A stretch of DNA of 64,000 bases from Cryptomeria japonica (Eukaryota > Streptophyta > Pinopsida > Cupressales > Cupressaceae). Below the pieces are notes generated by a model. The model saw nothing but the letters and a program-made list of their open reading frames with translations, searched no databases and was not told the DNA's origin. Both the position numbers and the translations under genes were made by a program. Where the stretch lies: contig NC_081411.1 in NCBI RefSeq assembly GCF_030272615.1, positions 44,529,517 through 44,593,516 of the forward strand. The letters run 5' to 3'. How positions within the stretch are numbered: position 1 is the stretch's first letter; the number at the start of each line of letters is the position of its first letter. Positions 1-11,885 of the stretch are shown here, one piece after another.

Positions 1-1230
1 CTTTAGGATTCTTAATATGTTTTTATTGGATGCTTCGGCCTGACCATTGCCTTGTGGGTAATAGGGGGTGGAAAAGCGATGTTGGATATGAAATTTCTCA
101 CAAAGTTCGTGGACATCCTGATTGTTGAAAGGAAGACCGTTATCTGTGATGAAAGACATGGGCACACCATACTGGCAGATGATGTAGTTGAGGATGAATG
201 AGGCGATCTGCTTGCCAGTGACTTGGGTAAGTGGAACAGCTTCGATCCACTTTGTGAAATATTCAGTGGCGGTAACAATGAATTTATGGCCATTAGACGA
301 AGATGGATGAATCTTACCCACAAGGTCAAGGCCCCATTGACAAAAAGGCCATGGTGTTGTGATTGGTTGCAGTTCCTGGGATGGTGCATGTATCAGGGCA
401 CCATGAACTTGACATTTCTTGCACTTCTTGACAAAGTAGTAGGAATCTTTTTCCATAGATGGCCAATAGTATCTAGCTCGCATGATCTTTTTGGCTAGTG
501 GCGGACCGCTTGCATGAGTTCCACAAATTCCTTCATGGACTTCTTCCAAAGCCTTTGTTATCTCACCTTGTTTTAGACATCGAAGGAGAGTACCATCAAG
601 ACAGCAGCAGTATAAGGTTTCAACAATAATGGTATATCAAGCAGTTTGGCGAATGAAGGTTTTACGTTGGTTATTCGATTGGTTGGGAGGAAGGGTGTGA
701 TCGCTGAGATAGGTGTAGAATTCACCATACCATGGGGATTCAGAACCGACAAGGCGACATATCATTTCGGATTCGAGGATATCATAAGCGGGGATCCAAA
801 GCTGTTCTACCAAGAACTCGTAGCGTGTTGAATTCTGTGGAAGATCTAGGAGAGATGCGATGGTAGCCATAGTGTCAGCAGCTCGATTCTGATCTCTTGG
901 TATCTTCTCAAAGGTGATAGTAATAAATGATGTCTTTAGATTATCCACCATTTGCTTGTATGGCATGAGTTTATCATCTTTGGTTTGATACTCATCTGTT
1001 GCTTGTCGAATGACCAGTTGTGAGTCGCCATATACTTGTAGTTCTTGTAATTTCCATTGTATGGCTAGCCTGAGTCCTGTGATCAAGGCCTCATACTCTA
1101 CTATGTTGTTTGTGCATGGAAATGTGAGCCTGTAAGACTTCGGGATGCTATCACCTTGAGGTGTGATAAACAAAATGCCTGCCCCCGAGCCGTGCCTAGT
1201 GTATGAACCATCAAAATATAGTTTCCATGG
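1..1230 (-). pseudogene. Element A second RNase H and integrase (3' pol, partial)
   Basis: In frame from about 1230 down to 1. The first part is a ribonuclease H of the extra Tat type: a YFDGS start at about 1215, then NNIVEYEALITGL and YGDSQLVIRQ. Integrase follows: a zinc-finger half (HEGICGTHASG, then KKCKKCQVHG, about 410-535), a catalytic core with WGLDLVGKI and ITDNGLPFNN, and PYYPQGNGQAEASNK with the catalytic Glu at about 30. The rest runs off the window. Stops at about 1228 (TAA before PWKLYFDG) and 637 (TGA) break the frame; each can be explained by one C-to-T change. Confident as a broken pol fragment. Confidence 0.88.
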
Positions 1231-3430
1231 TTATGCTTCTATGATCATGAATATCTCTTCATCTAGAAAATTGGAAATGAGAGGATGATCGCCTATGAGT
1301 GGTGCATCGGCCAGCTGATCTGCAATAACTTGACCTTTGATAGCTTTACGGTCCACATACTCGATGTCAAATTCACTTAGAATCATCACCCATTTGGCTA
1401 AGCGACCTATTAATGTTGTTTTGCTGAGTAAGTACTTGAGTGGATCAATCTTTGCAATGAGTTGTACCTTGTGTGTTAACAGATAGTGCCTTAGTTTAGT
1501 GGCTGCTAAGATTACTGCTAGGCAAGCTTGCTCAATAGGCATGTAATTGAGTTCATAGCCCACCAGTGTGCGAGAGATATAGTAAACAACACACTCTTTG
1601 CCTTTTGTATTATGTTGTGCTAGTAGTACACCCAATGTTGTACTTGTCACTAAGATATAAAGTAACAATGGTCTACTTGGATCTAGTGGCATCAGCAATG
1701 GTGGATTCATGAGATAGTCTTTAAGCGTCTGAAATGCTTGCTGGCATTTGGCATCCCACTGAAAGCGGATGTTCTTGTGTAGCAAGTGTGTGAATGGGTG
1801 ACACTTATCAACCAATTGTGCAATGAATCTTCGGATGGATTGAAGCCGCCCTTGTAGTGTTCTTAGTTGACTGATATTCTTTGGAGGTGGCATGTCCATG
1901 ATTGCCTTTACCTTTGTTAGGTCAACCTCAATACCTTTGCTTGAGACAATGTAGCCTAGAAGCTTCCCGGAGGTCACTCCAAAGACACATTTCTTTGGGT
2001 TGAGTCGAACATGGTATTGTTCCAGTCTATCAAAGATTTTATCTAAGATGTGGAGATGTCCTTCTCTATTGAGTGATTTTGCTAGTAAGTCATCTACATA
2101 ATCTTCCATCATGGTATGCATCATGTCATGGAAGATGGTGGTCATTTCTCTTTGATAGGTTGCACCTGCATTCTTTAGACCGAAGGGCATTACATTCCAG
2201 CAATATGTGCCCCATGAACATGTGAAGGCTGTCTTATTTTGATCTTCTGGTGCGATCTTGATTTGATTGTATCCTGAAAAGCCATCCATGAGTGAAAGCA
2301 TGGCATGTCCTGCTGTCAGATCCACTATGATGTCGATATTTGGTAGGGGGAAGTCATCCTTAGGACATGCCTTATTCAGATCTCTGAAGTCAGTACAAAT
2401 GCGGATGCCCCCTTTTGGTTTGCTGACTGGCACGATGTTGGAGATCCATTATGCATAATCAATTGGCCTAATGAAACCAACATCTAGGAGTTTCTTGAGT
2501 TCTGTTTTGACTAGCACTGCAATCTGGGGATGCATCTTATGAAGCTTTTGCTTGACAGGTTTGGCTCCTTCTGCTACAGCGAGATGATGCATGACTAAAT
2601 CAGGATCAAGCCCAGGCATGTCTGCATATGACAATGCAAAGTTGATCTGACGCTTTTGAAAGAACTCTATAAACTCAAGCTGTTCCTCTGGAGTGAGAAG
2701 AGATGCCAGATGTATAAGATGAGGATTTTCAGGAGTCCCCACATTGTATTCTTTGGTTTCCTCGATGAGAATCATTGATCATTCCTGTTGTGTGCTTGCA
2801 GGGAGAATGTCAAACCCTTCATCCTCAGGCACCTCAGAGAGGTTTTCACCGTTGGATACGCTCTTTCTTTTTACTTTTGTCGGATCAAACAGTGCCACAG
2901 TGTGGTTTTCACTGGAAGATCCATGTTTTATTGTTATATTTTTGCAGCTGAAAGGTTTGGCATCCGCCTCGAAGTATGCTGCGCTATTAAGTTCAATGGC
3001 GAATCCAGCTTTGTGATCCCCACTTGGTAGGTTATCCCTTAATTCCAAAAATTCAATGATAGCCTCATCATTTTGGAAGAAGTCAAGACATGGGGGATTT
3101 GGTTGGTTCCATTCGATGAGTTCAGGATGGATAATGGGCATTACTTCATCGATTAGGTTAAGTGCATTAGATGTATCAGTGAGGGTTAAGACAGTGTGGT
3201 GAAGGTCATTAATGGTACTCTCCTTGTCAGAATCAGGCGTAGGATGAGACGTAGGGTCTGTGGAAGATGTTTCCAGCTCAGGTACCCAAGTGGTCTTTAT
3301 TTGTGCTTCTCCGTAAATAGGGATGTCTTTGCGTGGCGGAGGGGGTGATGTGTCTTCCTCATCTGAAGTGTTAAGCTATACCGAATCAAATTCCCACTCA
3401 TGTGAGTCGGTCTCTGAATCACTTTCCAGC
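1231..3430 (-). pseudogene. Element A reverse transcriptase and RNase H
   Basis: One frame, interrupted by stops at 2776-2778, 2446-2448 and elsewhere. The N-terminal 3141-2779 part is the linker between G-patch and RT and matches the same place in element C (EFLELRDNLPSGDHKAGF versus EFLGAYDTLPHYHHNRGL). RT follows, with GFIRPIDYA, CTDFRDLNKACPKDDFPL, LMDGFSGYNQI, PFGLKNAGATYQ and the active-site YVDDLLAKS. The retroviral RNase H has SRPLLLYILVTSTTLGVLL, where the usual first Asp is replaced. The frame differs from that of gag/protease; the change falls between about 3440 and 3380, where the previous frame loses similarity and this one picks up an acidic run, ESDSETDSHEWEFDS. Confidence 0.9.
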
Positions 3431-3439
3431 ATCCGATTG

Positions 3440-5261
3440 CTATACCATATTGGGACATGTCTTTGGAGTTAAACACGGTTGGTGTGATTGGTTTATGTAT
3501 CTTTGTAGTAATTGGTGCTGTAGGAAGTTTGATGGGGATTAAAGAATCTGATATGGGAAGGATCGGCAGTGGTGACTCAGTGGCTTTTGCTGGAACTACT
3601 GGTGCCATAGATGTTGCTGTGGGTTCTGATACAATTGTTGCTGCGAATGGTTTTATTGATGTGATGGTTGCTGCGGATGGGATTACTGGTTTGATTGGTG
3701 GGATTTTTGGTATTGTAGATGGTTGCGTTGGGGTTGTGAGTCTCGATGGGGTAGTTGGGATGGTGTTGGATGCTACTTTGATAATGAAGGGTGTTCTTTT
3801 TGCAGTAGGTTGACATAATGGTTTGCTGGGTTTTCCTTTGAATCTGAGTTTAGGAAATACCTCTTTTTCAAAGCCTAGGCCTGTATTACCTTTGGGCTTT
3901 AATTCTGGTAGCAGAGGTTCATGTCGTCCTTGTTTGCAATATCCCAAAGCACTCTGACCATCATACCCCATTCTTTGCATAATGAGGAGACCTTTGCCAT
4001 ACTGATCCGTAGGAAGTGTAACTTGCGGTATATCAGTGGTGATGGGATCTTTATAGATCCATTCTGCTAGGTCCTCATCTTGTGTCTCTTCCTCTTGACT
4101 CTTTCCAAGGATGAAAGGCATCAAAGCACATGCTGGCATGATTAGTGGTTGCTAGAGTAACTATTGTGGTTTACCATGTGTTCTAGGAGAAGTGGGCATC
4201 TGTCCCACACAAAAGAGTTGACTCAAGTTGTATTCCCTGGGACCTTCCTCTGCGACTTTCATCTTAAGCTTTTCTTGCTTGAGTATAGTGGTGTTTGAAC
4301 TAGCAAGAGAGGTTGGATTTATATATGATGTGGAGGAAATGGCTTCTCTATTATTAGGAACAGTAATCTCTGGTTGATGGTTGATATTATGGCAATACGC
4401 AAAAGGATTTGCATTGCCCAGGATTGTGATCTCTACACCGTTATGTGGGAACTTGATACATTGATGGTAGGTAGATGGAACAACTTGCATTGCATGTATC
4501 CAAGGTCTTCCTAATAATAGATTGTATGGTAGAGGAAGATCTAGAACCTGACAAATGATGTGCTATACCACAGGGCCTACTCGGATTGGTAGTACCACAG
4601 CTCCTTTGGATGAACGCTCCACATTGTCATAGGCTTAGATTGTGATCTTCTTGCGAGGATCCACTAATTCTATTGCATATCCCAATGCTGTGACCAACTG
4701 TAGTGTGCAAATATTCAAGCCTGTGCCATTATCGATCAAGACTCGTTTGATCCTATGCTGGTTGATAAATCCTTCGATGTGGAGTGAGGCATTATGAGGT
4801 TGCTGGAAGGAAGAGTTGTCACTTTCGGAAAAAGTGAGATAAGGTGATGACTTGAGACTTCCAACATTGGCTTGAAATTGGTCTGTATTCAGATTTGCAG
4901 GGACTGACACCTCTTGGAGTGCTTGATCCAAGATAGTTTTATGAGATGGCGATAGGCGCAATAGTTCTAAAATGGATATAAGCGCAGGGGTTTTGTCTAA
5001 TTGTTCCACAAGATTGTACTACTTTGGGATGGAGGTGGTGCCTTGTGGAGCTGCCTTTATGGTGACTTTGCCACGACGTGTAACAACATTGCAATTTGAG
5101 TTGGGATTTTTGAAAGTTATAGTTGCAACTTGTTCACTAGCGTCATACAGATGATTTACAGTGTAGTTATACACAGCCTGTGTATAATCTGTGGTATCAG
5201 TGCCTCGCCTGGAAGTGGAAGGACCCCTTTGATCTTGTGATGGAAGTGGATTTTTGAACAT
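3440..5261 (-). pseudogene. Element A protease and G-patch region
   Basis: One frame with several stops. At 5009-4635 lies a retropepsin-like aspartic protease with the active-site stretch RVLIDNGTGLNIC. The usual D-S/T-G is D-N-G, as in element C. The end of the protease, YNLLLGRPWIHAMQ, falls at about 4500. A G-patch follows at about 4010-3850 (GKGLLIMQRMGYDGQSALGY, then GNTGLGFE), a glycine-rich nucleic-acid-binding module found after protease in Tat-type elements. After it comes a Thr/Pro/Ile-rich low-complexity linker of about 130 residues (3830-3450). The order protease, G-patch, RT matches element C. Stops at 5019, 4635, about 4570 and 4161 make it non-functional. Confidence 0.85.
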
Positions 5262-5315
5262 CAGATGATCATTATTTGTTGTTTTTGGGTCATGTCCTTC
5301 AATTTCAATTTCTCC

Positions 5316-6785
5316 TCAGTCAATAAGATCCTGAATAAGATATTTCAATCGGTGACAATTACTTGTCTTGTGTCCTCTTCCTTGATGGAATTCACAATGT
5401 TCAGTATCTCTCCACCATGCCGGTTTGACTTGAGGCTCATAGCTGGATAGCTTAGGTAGAGTGATCAAATTCTGAGAAATGAGTTGTCGCAATACTGTTT
5501 CAATGGGTTCCCCTAAGGGAGTGTATGTGCATTTTTGTTTTTGCTGACGAGGTCTAGGTTCATCATGAGATGTGATGCGACCTTGATTGGAAGGAACATT
5601 TGTGTTATTCTGAGGTGGAGGATTTTGTCCTACAAATCGAACCACAGGTTGGGCATTTTGGATAGTTCGAGCATCCACAACCCCATCGTTGACAATATTC
5701 TTGTTTTTGTTCCAGAAGTTCGGTTTATCACTATTGAAGCACGGGCGAGGACCATCTTTTGGTTCATTAAATATTTTGATGAGTCCTTTCTTGATGAGTG
5801 CCCGTTCACACTTCAAACCCTTGGTGATCATATCGTTAAAAGAGTCTGTGTCTTTGACATCCAGTTGAAATTCCATTTCTTCGTTTAAGTTGGAAATGAA
5901 TATTTCCACTAGTTCTCGTTCAGGTAACTGAAGAGAATGTCTGCTAGACATTTGACACCATTGTTACAGGAGTACTGAGAATAGTTCACCTAGTTTTTGT
6001 TTGGTATTGCACAGATCAGCCATGGTAATGTCGCGTTCAATGTTATGAGAGTAATGAGCTAGGAACTTTTGGATAAGTTCCGCAAATGTTCTTATGCCAC
6101 CTGATAGTCGAGAAAACCATGATGTGGTTGCTCCTCCTAAGCTTTGGGGAAAAAGGTGCATGAGGTATGTGTCTTCCTATGCCACTTCAAGACAAGTGGA
6201 ATGAAATTCTCGGACATGATCGTGGGGATCCCCCTTTCCTCTATATTTTTCAAATTTGGGTGTTTCGAACCCACATGGAAAGGGTGGCATATAAAGATTC
6301 CTATCAAAAGGATAGGGATAGATGTCGTTAAGTGAGAATTGATTGGTCTTAACACCACTATGAAGTTGTTGGGCGAGATTCTTGACTTGTTGCCGCAACA
6401 TCTCCATTTCATTTGGAGGAGGAGGTGGTGGGTTACCTTGAGGAATGTTATATCTGATGGAATCTCTACCTCTTTCCTCTTCATGGCGACTTTGTCTATT
6501 TGATGCTTGTCTTAATTGGGCAAGATCAAAGTCAGAGGGGAGTTTTGCTCCTTCTTGAGCGAGTCTTAAGAAGTGAGCATCCGCATTGCTCCTGAGTATT
6601 TCATCAAACAATCTGTTAAAGAGAGGGTTATGCTGAGCCCTTTCGATTGTTGCAGGAGTGGGAGTACTTGGGTTTTCGTCATCTGCATTTCCTCCAAGTG
6701 CTTCTTGAAATTCATTGAGATTGTCCTCTTCTTCTGCTTCTCTTTCTATTTCATGTTGCCTTGATTGGGATTGGGTTTGAGCCAT
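5316..6785 (-). pseudogene. Element A gag
   Basis: Starts at the ATG at 6785 (MAQTQSQSRQHEIEREAEEE) and stays in one frame to 5316. The N-terminal third is acidic and Gln-rich, then Pro-rich (GNPPPPPPNEMEMLRQQVKN). The central part is the retrotransposon gag fold: FDRNLYMPPFPCGFETPKFE, HVREFHSTCLEVA, LFPQSLGGATTSWFSRL, then GELFSVLLQQW and LVEIFISNLNEEMEFQL. The end has a Cys/His cluster (HCEFHQGRGHKTSNC) at about 5380, a CCHC-like knuckle. Gag would coat the element RNA in cytoplasmic particles. TAG at 6174-6176 and TAA at about 5961 split it. Element C has no equivalent. Confidence 0.88.
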
Positions 6786-7232
6786 TTTGTTTGCAAGTTT
6801 GTGTTGAAGTTGATTGAAGATGATGATGAGTTGTTTGATGAACGATTGATGGTTGGTGGATTGTGGGGTATGTAGATCTCTAGCACTCTAAAGTAGATGT
6901 AACCGAAATTCCTTCTTTGAATTGCTTGCTTGTTTGATAAGTTTGGACGTGATAAGGTGTAGAGAAATCTGAGATGTGTTACAGATTTTGACTACCTAGC
7001 AATGAGAGGATTCACTCATGAACTAGTTTTAACCTGCGTAGATGTGTCTCTTAGGATGACCTTATCCTAGATGTAGAAACAATCTTAAAAAAAGTGATGT
7101 GATGCTTTGGATTCAAGCAATATCTAAAAAGGGATCTTGGGACAAGAACCTCTTAATGTTTTGAGAGTTGGGACGGATTGATGACGAAGTGATGATGAAT
7201 GAGTAAAATGATGGATGTTTTGTTTTCAACTT

Positions 7233-7754
7233 TCAATAAAAACTTTGTGTTACAAATGGGACAAACTCTACCTCTTCTCTTTCGGGTGTTGGTGGTATTT
7301 CTCGAGCTATGTTGTAGGTGATACAGACATTTGGGAAGAAGTTGGGATTAATCTTTCCTCCTTGATTTTTGTGATAACTCAGAGCTCTATATTGCATAAA
7401 AGCTCTGCGGTTCAATGATTCTGAATCAAACTCATTTATTTTGCCTTGAAGGTAGAGACGCATGCGATGCAGAAAGACTCTATGTGAGACAAAGATTTGT
7501 CTATTGATATAGAAGAATTTCCTCTTTTTGATCAAAGCCTTTGAACTTAATGGTCTTCTTTTCAAGTTGATATTCTGATGAGGCTTCTTCTTTTGCAAGA
7601 TGTGAAGAATGGTCATAAAATTTGACTCTTTGTTGTTTGCACTTTGTTTTTGGTATTTTTGGTTTTTTTTGAGAAATGTTGGATGAATACTTTGTTTTTG
7701 GGATTGATTTTCTGATTTTTCTTTGACAAGAAAACAAAGCAAGCACACAAACAC
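7233..7754 (-). CDS. Unrecognised 173-codon ORF in element A leader
   Basis: Open frame of 173 codons on the same strand as gag, about 450 bases upstream of it. It is rich in Lys, Asn, Gln and Phe, with an N-terminal hydrophobic stretch (MFVCLLCFLV) followed by basic residues. No known domain is visible. Some Tat-type elements are known to carry an extra ORF before gag, so a captured leader ORF is possible, but the composition also fits chance coding in AT-rich DNA. Confidence 0.25.
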   Translation of the reverse strand: MFVCLLCFLVKEKSENQSQKQSIHPTFLKKNQKYQKQSANNKESNFMTILHILQKKKPHQNINLKRRPLSSKALIKKRKFFYINRQIFVSHRVFLHRMRLYLQGKINEFDSESLNRRAFMQYRALSYHKNQGGKINPNFFPNVCITYNIAREIPPTPEREEVEFVPFVTQSFY

Positions 7755-9107
7755 AAGAATGTAGCCTCAAAGGCACAAATGAGTATGGGTCTAGATCAAC
7801 CCAATCCTTGGACTTGTTTTTGACCCTTCCTTTAGATGTATTTTAAGGTGTATTTCCAAAGCCTGAAGTCGGCTCAATTTGCACTAGGTCTTTAAAATGA
7901 ACACACTTCAAACACTTTGTATCCCTAAGGTCAAATGGCCAGTTGTGATAAATTTAGCCCACATCTTGATATTTCTTCAACTTTGGTACTACATACCTTA
8001 TGAATCCCATCGTGGTAGGTAAGGATGTGATATACTAAGTCTTGCACGAGCATAACAAATAGATGATCCCTATGATGGGGGAGTTACCACTTTTATCAAG
8101 CCACAAGTGACTTTTCAAAAAGCTATGTTTCTACTCAAGGAAATATGTATGGTGAGTATCTTGGGAGAAAAACCATCTATGCTCTTGCACTAAATTATAT
8201 CGCAAATATCCTCAATCAATAGAATGGGTGGGCTACTACTTAAAGGTGTTTAGTCATGTTCGATGTTTTTGGACATAAGTTCATTCTGCAGTGACTCACT
8301 TAAGAGCCTTGTAACTGGTGGTGGGGCCCATTTGCCCTTTCGGCTAGTTACACTGTAGGAACAGCTATACCCAAGGCTACAGCTTTCTCTCTCACCTGAT
8401 TTCTATAGCGGCTCGAAGGATTTACCGCTCGAGGTCATTCCCAAGAGTATCGATCCCTTGGCAGGCCTCTCTTAAAAAGATAAAATTTGAGTGTTACTAA
8501 CACTTTTCTCTTGCACCTAGGACCACGAAAGCCAAGGGAGAGGATAGTGTGTGTTAGAAGTAGGACCACTCGACTGACTTTTTGCACAAGCGTGCTAGAC
8601 ACGTAAAACACTTGTTCTTTTTAATCCACTATTGCAAAATGTGTTTTAACTATTTGGAGATGTTGCTCCAACAGCCATGGTGTTCCTTTTAACTACAAAG
8701 GCAATGTGTTTTGTAATCTAGAATTTTGGAAATCCTGGTCAACTTAATGAAAAACACGTTTTGCTTGAAGTAAAATTTGTTTGCAAAAATAAAAAACAAG
8801 TGGTTTGTTCTTTTTACTTGCCCAAAATTGAAGTGTGGATTGTGATTTTTAAGTTTGATGCAAGGAAAGAAACTTTGTTTGTTGATTTTAAGCACCAAAA
8901 GGACAGATGACCCTAACTAGAAAGCAATATATTTTTGTGGTTGTCAAGTTTTTAAGAACCATAAGACAAGTTTGTGATTTTTATGGTGAGTTGTTAACCT
9001 GCACAAAGAAAAACATGTTAGTAAAATCAATGTTCAAGGGGGGCTTCCACAAGCCTAAGAATTTCTTATTTTGTGGTTACAAAGCGATTTTTACAACATT
9101 CTGTTGC

Positions 9108-9345
9108 AATAGCGCTAATCTGTGTTTAAACAGAAGCACTAGTTTACACAGAAGCGCTAAAAGAAGGGTAAAACCAGAACGTCAAAAGCGCTAAAATATC
9201 CTCAATAGCACCAAAATAAGAACCAAAGCGCTAAAATAGAGTCAAAAGCGCTGAAACTTTTACAATAGCGCTATTGTAAGAACAATAGCGCTAAAAGAAA
9301 AAGTGTCGGTAGCACTAAAACGGGTTCAATAGCACCGAAGCACGA
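9108..9345 (-). repeat. AGCGCT word cluster beside the primer site of element A
   Basis: About a dozen copies of AGCGCT or one-base variants (AGCACT, AGCACC), mostly in the context 'a-a-t-AGCGCT-a-a-a-a', spaced 15-30 bases apart. The word is its own reverse complement. The cluster ends about 65 bases from the primer binding site. Confidence 0.8.
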
Positions 9346-9410
9346 CCTGTGTGACAAACTCAACAATCAGACATGTTAGTTAAAAAAAATGATATGTTTT
9401 TGGTGCTTGG

Positions 9411-9429
9411 ATTCACGTCGGGTTCACCA
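9411..9429 (-). other. Primer binding site of element A
   Basis: Minus-strand TGGTGAACCCGACGTGAAT, two bases inside the LTR end. The same 19 bases follow the 5' LTR of element C (17605-17623). The TGG start fits pairing with a tRNA CCA end. I could not assign the tRNA with confidence. Confidence 0.85.
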
Positions 9430-9431
9430 AA

Positions 9432-10933
9432 TGATGCCCTCCTAAATGGCACAAGGTTAGCAAATGATAAAATAACACAAAAGACACAAAATTGTTAGTG
9501 TTAGTTAATCAAAAACTAATCTAAAAAGGCATACCAAGAGAGACACTAAAAACATGCTAATATATCTAACTAAAGAGACAAAGATAATGAGACATCTCCA
9601 AATGCCTCTTAGCATGGTATTAGCTCATTTCTCCCTTGTTCCTCTCCTCTCCAAGTTCCAAAATAGTGTAGCTCTCAGCAGCTTTTTGCACTATGGATGC
9701 TTATAGAGGATTGAGATTGAAATATTGCTCTACATGTAAATGAAGAAGCAAATATTAAACTATTGATGCTAAAATGATTGATTTTAACCAAGATGACAAT
9801 ATATGAGTTAATTATGCTAAAATGCTCTCTTAAAATGCCTATAGCTTAAATGCATACATGTTTTTCAGGATCTGGATTATGAAGAAATGGGCTCTATTTA
9901 TAGGAAAAATGGAGCAATGGATGGCCAGGATGGAAATGTTTAATCAAGGGTTGAGTTTGAAAGTTGGGGATCCATGTGCACAATTTGCACCAACGAAATG
10001 GTGACAAGTGTCAACATAGGGTTGGGTTGAGAGAAAGGAGTTGGAGGCATTAAATGCCTGAGGAGACCTCATGGTTATCTAGAAGGTAAGGGTCAAGCCT
10101 AAGTTAGGATTACCCACTGGATTAAGAGTTAATCCAAGGATAAACCTTTGTGCAAATGATTAAGAGATAATCATGGTCAAAGCATTAAAGGCTTGATGAG
10201 ACCCTTGGGTTGGGTGAAGGTTGAGTCAAAACAAATGTTTTAACCATGTAGGAGGGTTTGGGTTAACCATTAATGGTTATTGGAGACTTTGTGGATTAAG
10301 TGGTTGAAAGTTGGAAGCCTTTAATGGCTATCAAAGACTTTGAGGATTTAAGTGGTTGAAAGTTGGAAGCCTTTAATGGCTATCAAAGACTTTGAGGATT
10401 TAAGTGGTTGAATGTTGAAAACCTTTAATGGTTATCAAAGACTTTGGGGTCTTTTGAGAAGTGACTCCATTTTGCTTAGGAATGTGATAATAATTAGGGG
10501 ATAGATTAGGCTAATTAGGTAGGGGTTAGAAGAATCTAGAAGGAGATTAGATTTTGCAAGTGGATTTGATGGGTGAGGGAAAATAGGATTTTATTAAAAA
10601 TAAAAATTCATTTATTTCAATAAATGTGTGCAAGTTGCATTTGTAGGAAAATGCAAGTGGGGGGATAATGATTTAAATAAATGTTTGATTTAATCTATTT
10701 AAAAGAGGAAAAAGGGATTTTAATTAAATAAATTGATTTTATTTATTTAATTAATTGGAATTTGATTTTAATGAATTAATTAAAATAAATTGAATAATTT
10801 ATTTAATTAATAGAAGAATGTTTGGAGATGAGTTAATTAAATATTAATTTATTTAACTGATGGCTAGTGGATTTTTAACCAAATAAATACAAAATATTCA
10901 TTTAATAAAAATGGACAGATTTATGTGACTACA
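9432..10933 (-). repeat. 5' LTR of element A
   Basis: On the plus strand it runs from TGATGCCCTCC to GTGACTACA, so the element-sense LTR starts TGTAGTCAC and ends GGCATCA (TG...CA). The right edge is placed by that terminal motif; the left edge is fixed by the primer site. The partner LTR is outside the window, so the boundary cannot be checked by pairing. It contains three 52 bp tandem copies (10299-10450) and an AT-rich part (10580-10920). Confidence 0.75.
10295..10450. repeat. 52 bp tandem repeat, 3 copies, in element A LTR
   Basis: The phrase AGTGGTTGAAAGTTGGAAGC recurs with starts near 10299, 10351 and 10403, a spacing of 52 bases, with the third copy diverged. Confidence 0.85.
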
Positions 10934-11174
10934 ATTGGTATATCGTAAACTGGTTTCTGTGACGAGGACGGCTTATTGTAAAAGGGGTTTTCTTTGAAGA
11001 ATGGATTGTCTTTTGAAAAAAAAGGCGTTTCTTTTTCTTTGTCTCTTTTGCTGTGAGAATTTTTGGTTTGAATAGGCATTTGCAACTGACAGGACCGAGA
11101 GCCAAATGTTTTGCAGAAGTCAAGATCAAATTGTATCTAGTAGTTCATTTAATGTAGTGATTGAGAGAAGTAAC

Positions 11175-11663
11175 TGTTAGATTTTGCCAAGATCAAGGGG
11201 TCAATGAAATGTACAAAATAGAGACACAATATAGGACAAGAATAAACTTTATTCTCATCAATAGAAAATGATCAATAATCAACAGGATTATCCAATACAA
11301 TGAATAGAGGCTTGCTTATATAGGCAAGGCCATATGGATGTATGAGCACACAAATATGACATGTGGCTCAATGAGAAAAAAGGGTAGGTAGGAAATAGGT
11401 GTGGGTAGGTAGGAGAAATAATATAATATTCCACATGAGGTGGATCACCCACCGAAGGTGGAATTATCACTCCACAATAAGTGGATATGATAGTGTAATA
11501 ACAAGATCAACACCATAAGAGGTGGAATTTCTCCTACACACACTATCCCAATGTGGCACAAACACCCAAGTGTCTCATATCCAAACTACTATGAAATGCA
11601 TTATCCTAAGTAAACTTAAGTAAGTGTAATAATATCCATGATGAATAATTATTTACACCAACA
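11175..11663 (-). repeat. 3' LTR of element B (left copy)
   Basis: 489 bp, TGTTAGATTTTGCC to TTACACCAACA. It matches the split copy almost base for base. It keeps a 19 bp stretch (near 11553-11575) that the other copy lacks. Confidence 0.93.
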
Positions 11664-11672
11664 CCCCCCCTT
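11664..11672 (-). other. Polypurine tract of element B
   Basis: Minus-strand AAGGGGGGG immediately inside the 3' LTR, the expected primer for plus-strand DNA synthesis. Several similar G-runs occur within the next 300 bases and near 14210-14250. Confidence 0.8.
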
Positions 11673-11885
11673 AAGTGCAATTTAGGGGAATGCACTTAAG
11701 TCTACAATGCAACTAAACAATGCAAGATGGGTCCCAGCTACGAGGCCATGTTAGGTACCCATGAACAAATGCTAATGCATGCAAACCAATGCAATGAAAT
11801 CTTTCACAAAGTGGGGAAAGAGAGAAAAACCCAATGGGAAAAAACCCTCCCCCAAAAGAGAGAAGAAAGCTATACAAGAGAACTC

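Larger units (their letters stand above)
6786..9410 (-). other. Element A 5' leader (untranslated region)
   Basis: Long leader between the primer site and the gag start. It holds a 173-codon open frame at 7754-7233 (minus) that is Lys/Asn-rich, matches nothing I recognise and may be chance. Next to the primer site, 9108-9345 is a cluster of the short word AGCGCT (see findings). The rest is unremarkable AT-rich sequence without other long frames. Confidence 0.7.
1..10933 (-). mobile_element. Element A: Ty3/gypsy (Tat-type) LTR retrotransposon, partial
   Basis: A minus-strand LTR retrotransposon, cut by the left window edge inside integrase. Reading leftwards it has an LTR (9432-10933), a primer site, a 2.6 kb leader, gag, protease, a G-patch segment, reverse transcriptase, a retroviral-type RNase H, a second RNase H and integrase. 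The domain order protease-RT-RNase H-integrase defines Ty3/gypsy, and the second RNase H is the hallmark of the Tat clade. The coding part carries many in-frame stops and one frame change near 3380-3440, so it is dead. The DNA right of its LTR (10934 onward) appears to belong to element D, implying that A inserted into D, but the other junction lies outside the window. Confidence 0.9.

Noticed and set aside
12-389. 125-codon open frame in the integrase region of A
   Set aside because: It overlaps the real integrase frame, which contains the conserved QGNGQAEASNK and ITDNG motifs; this one has none.
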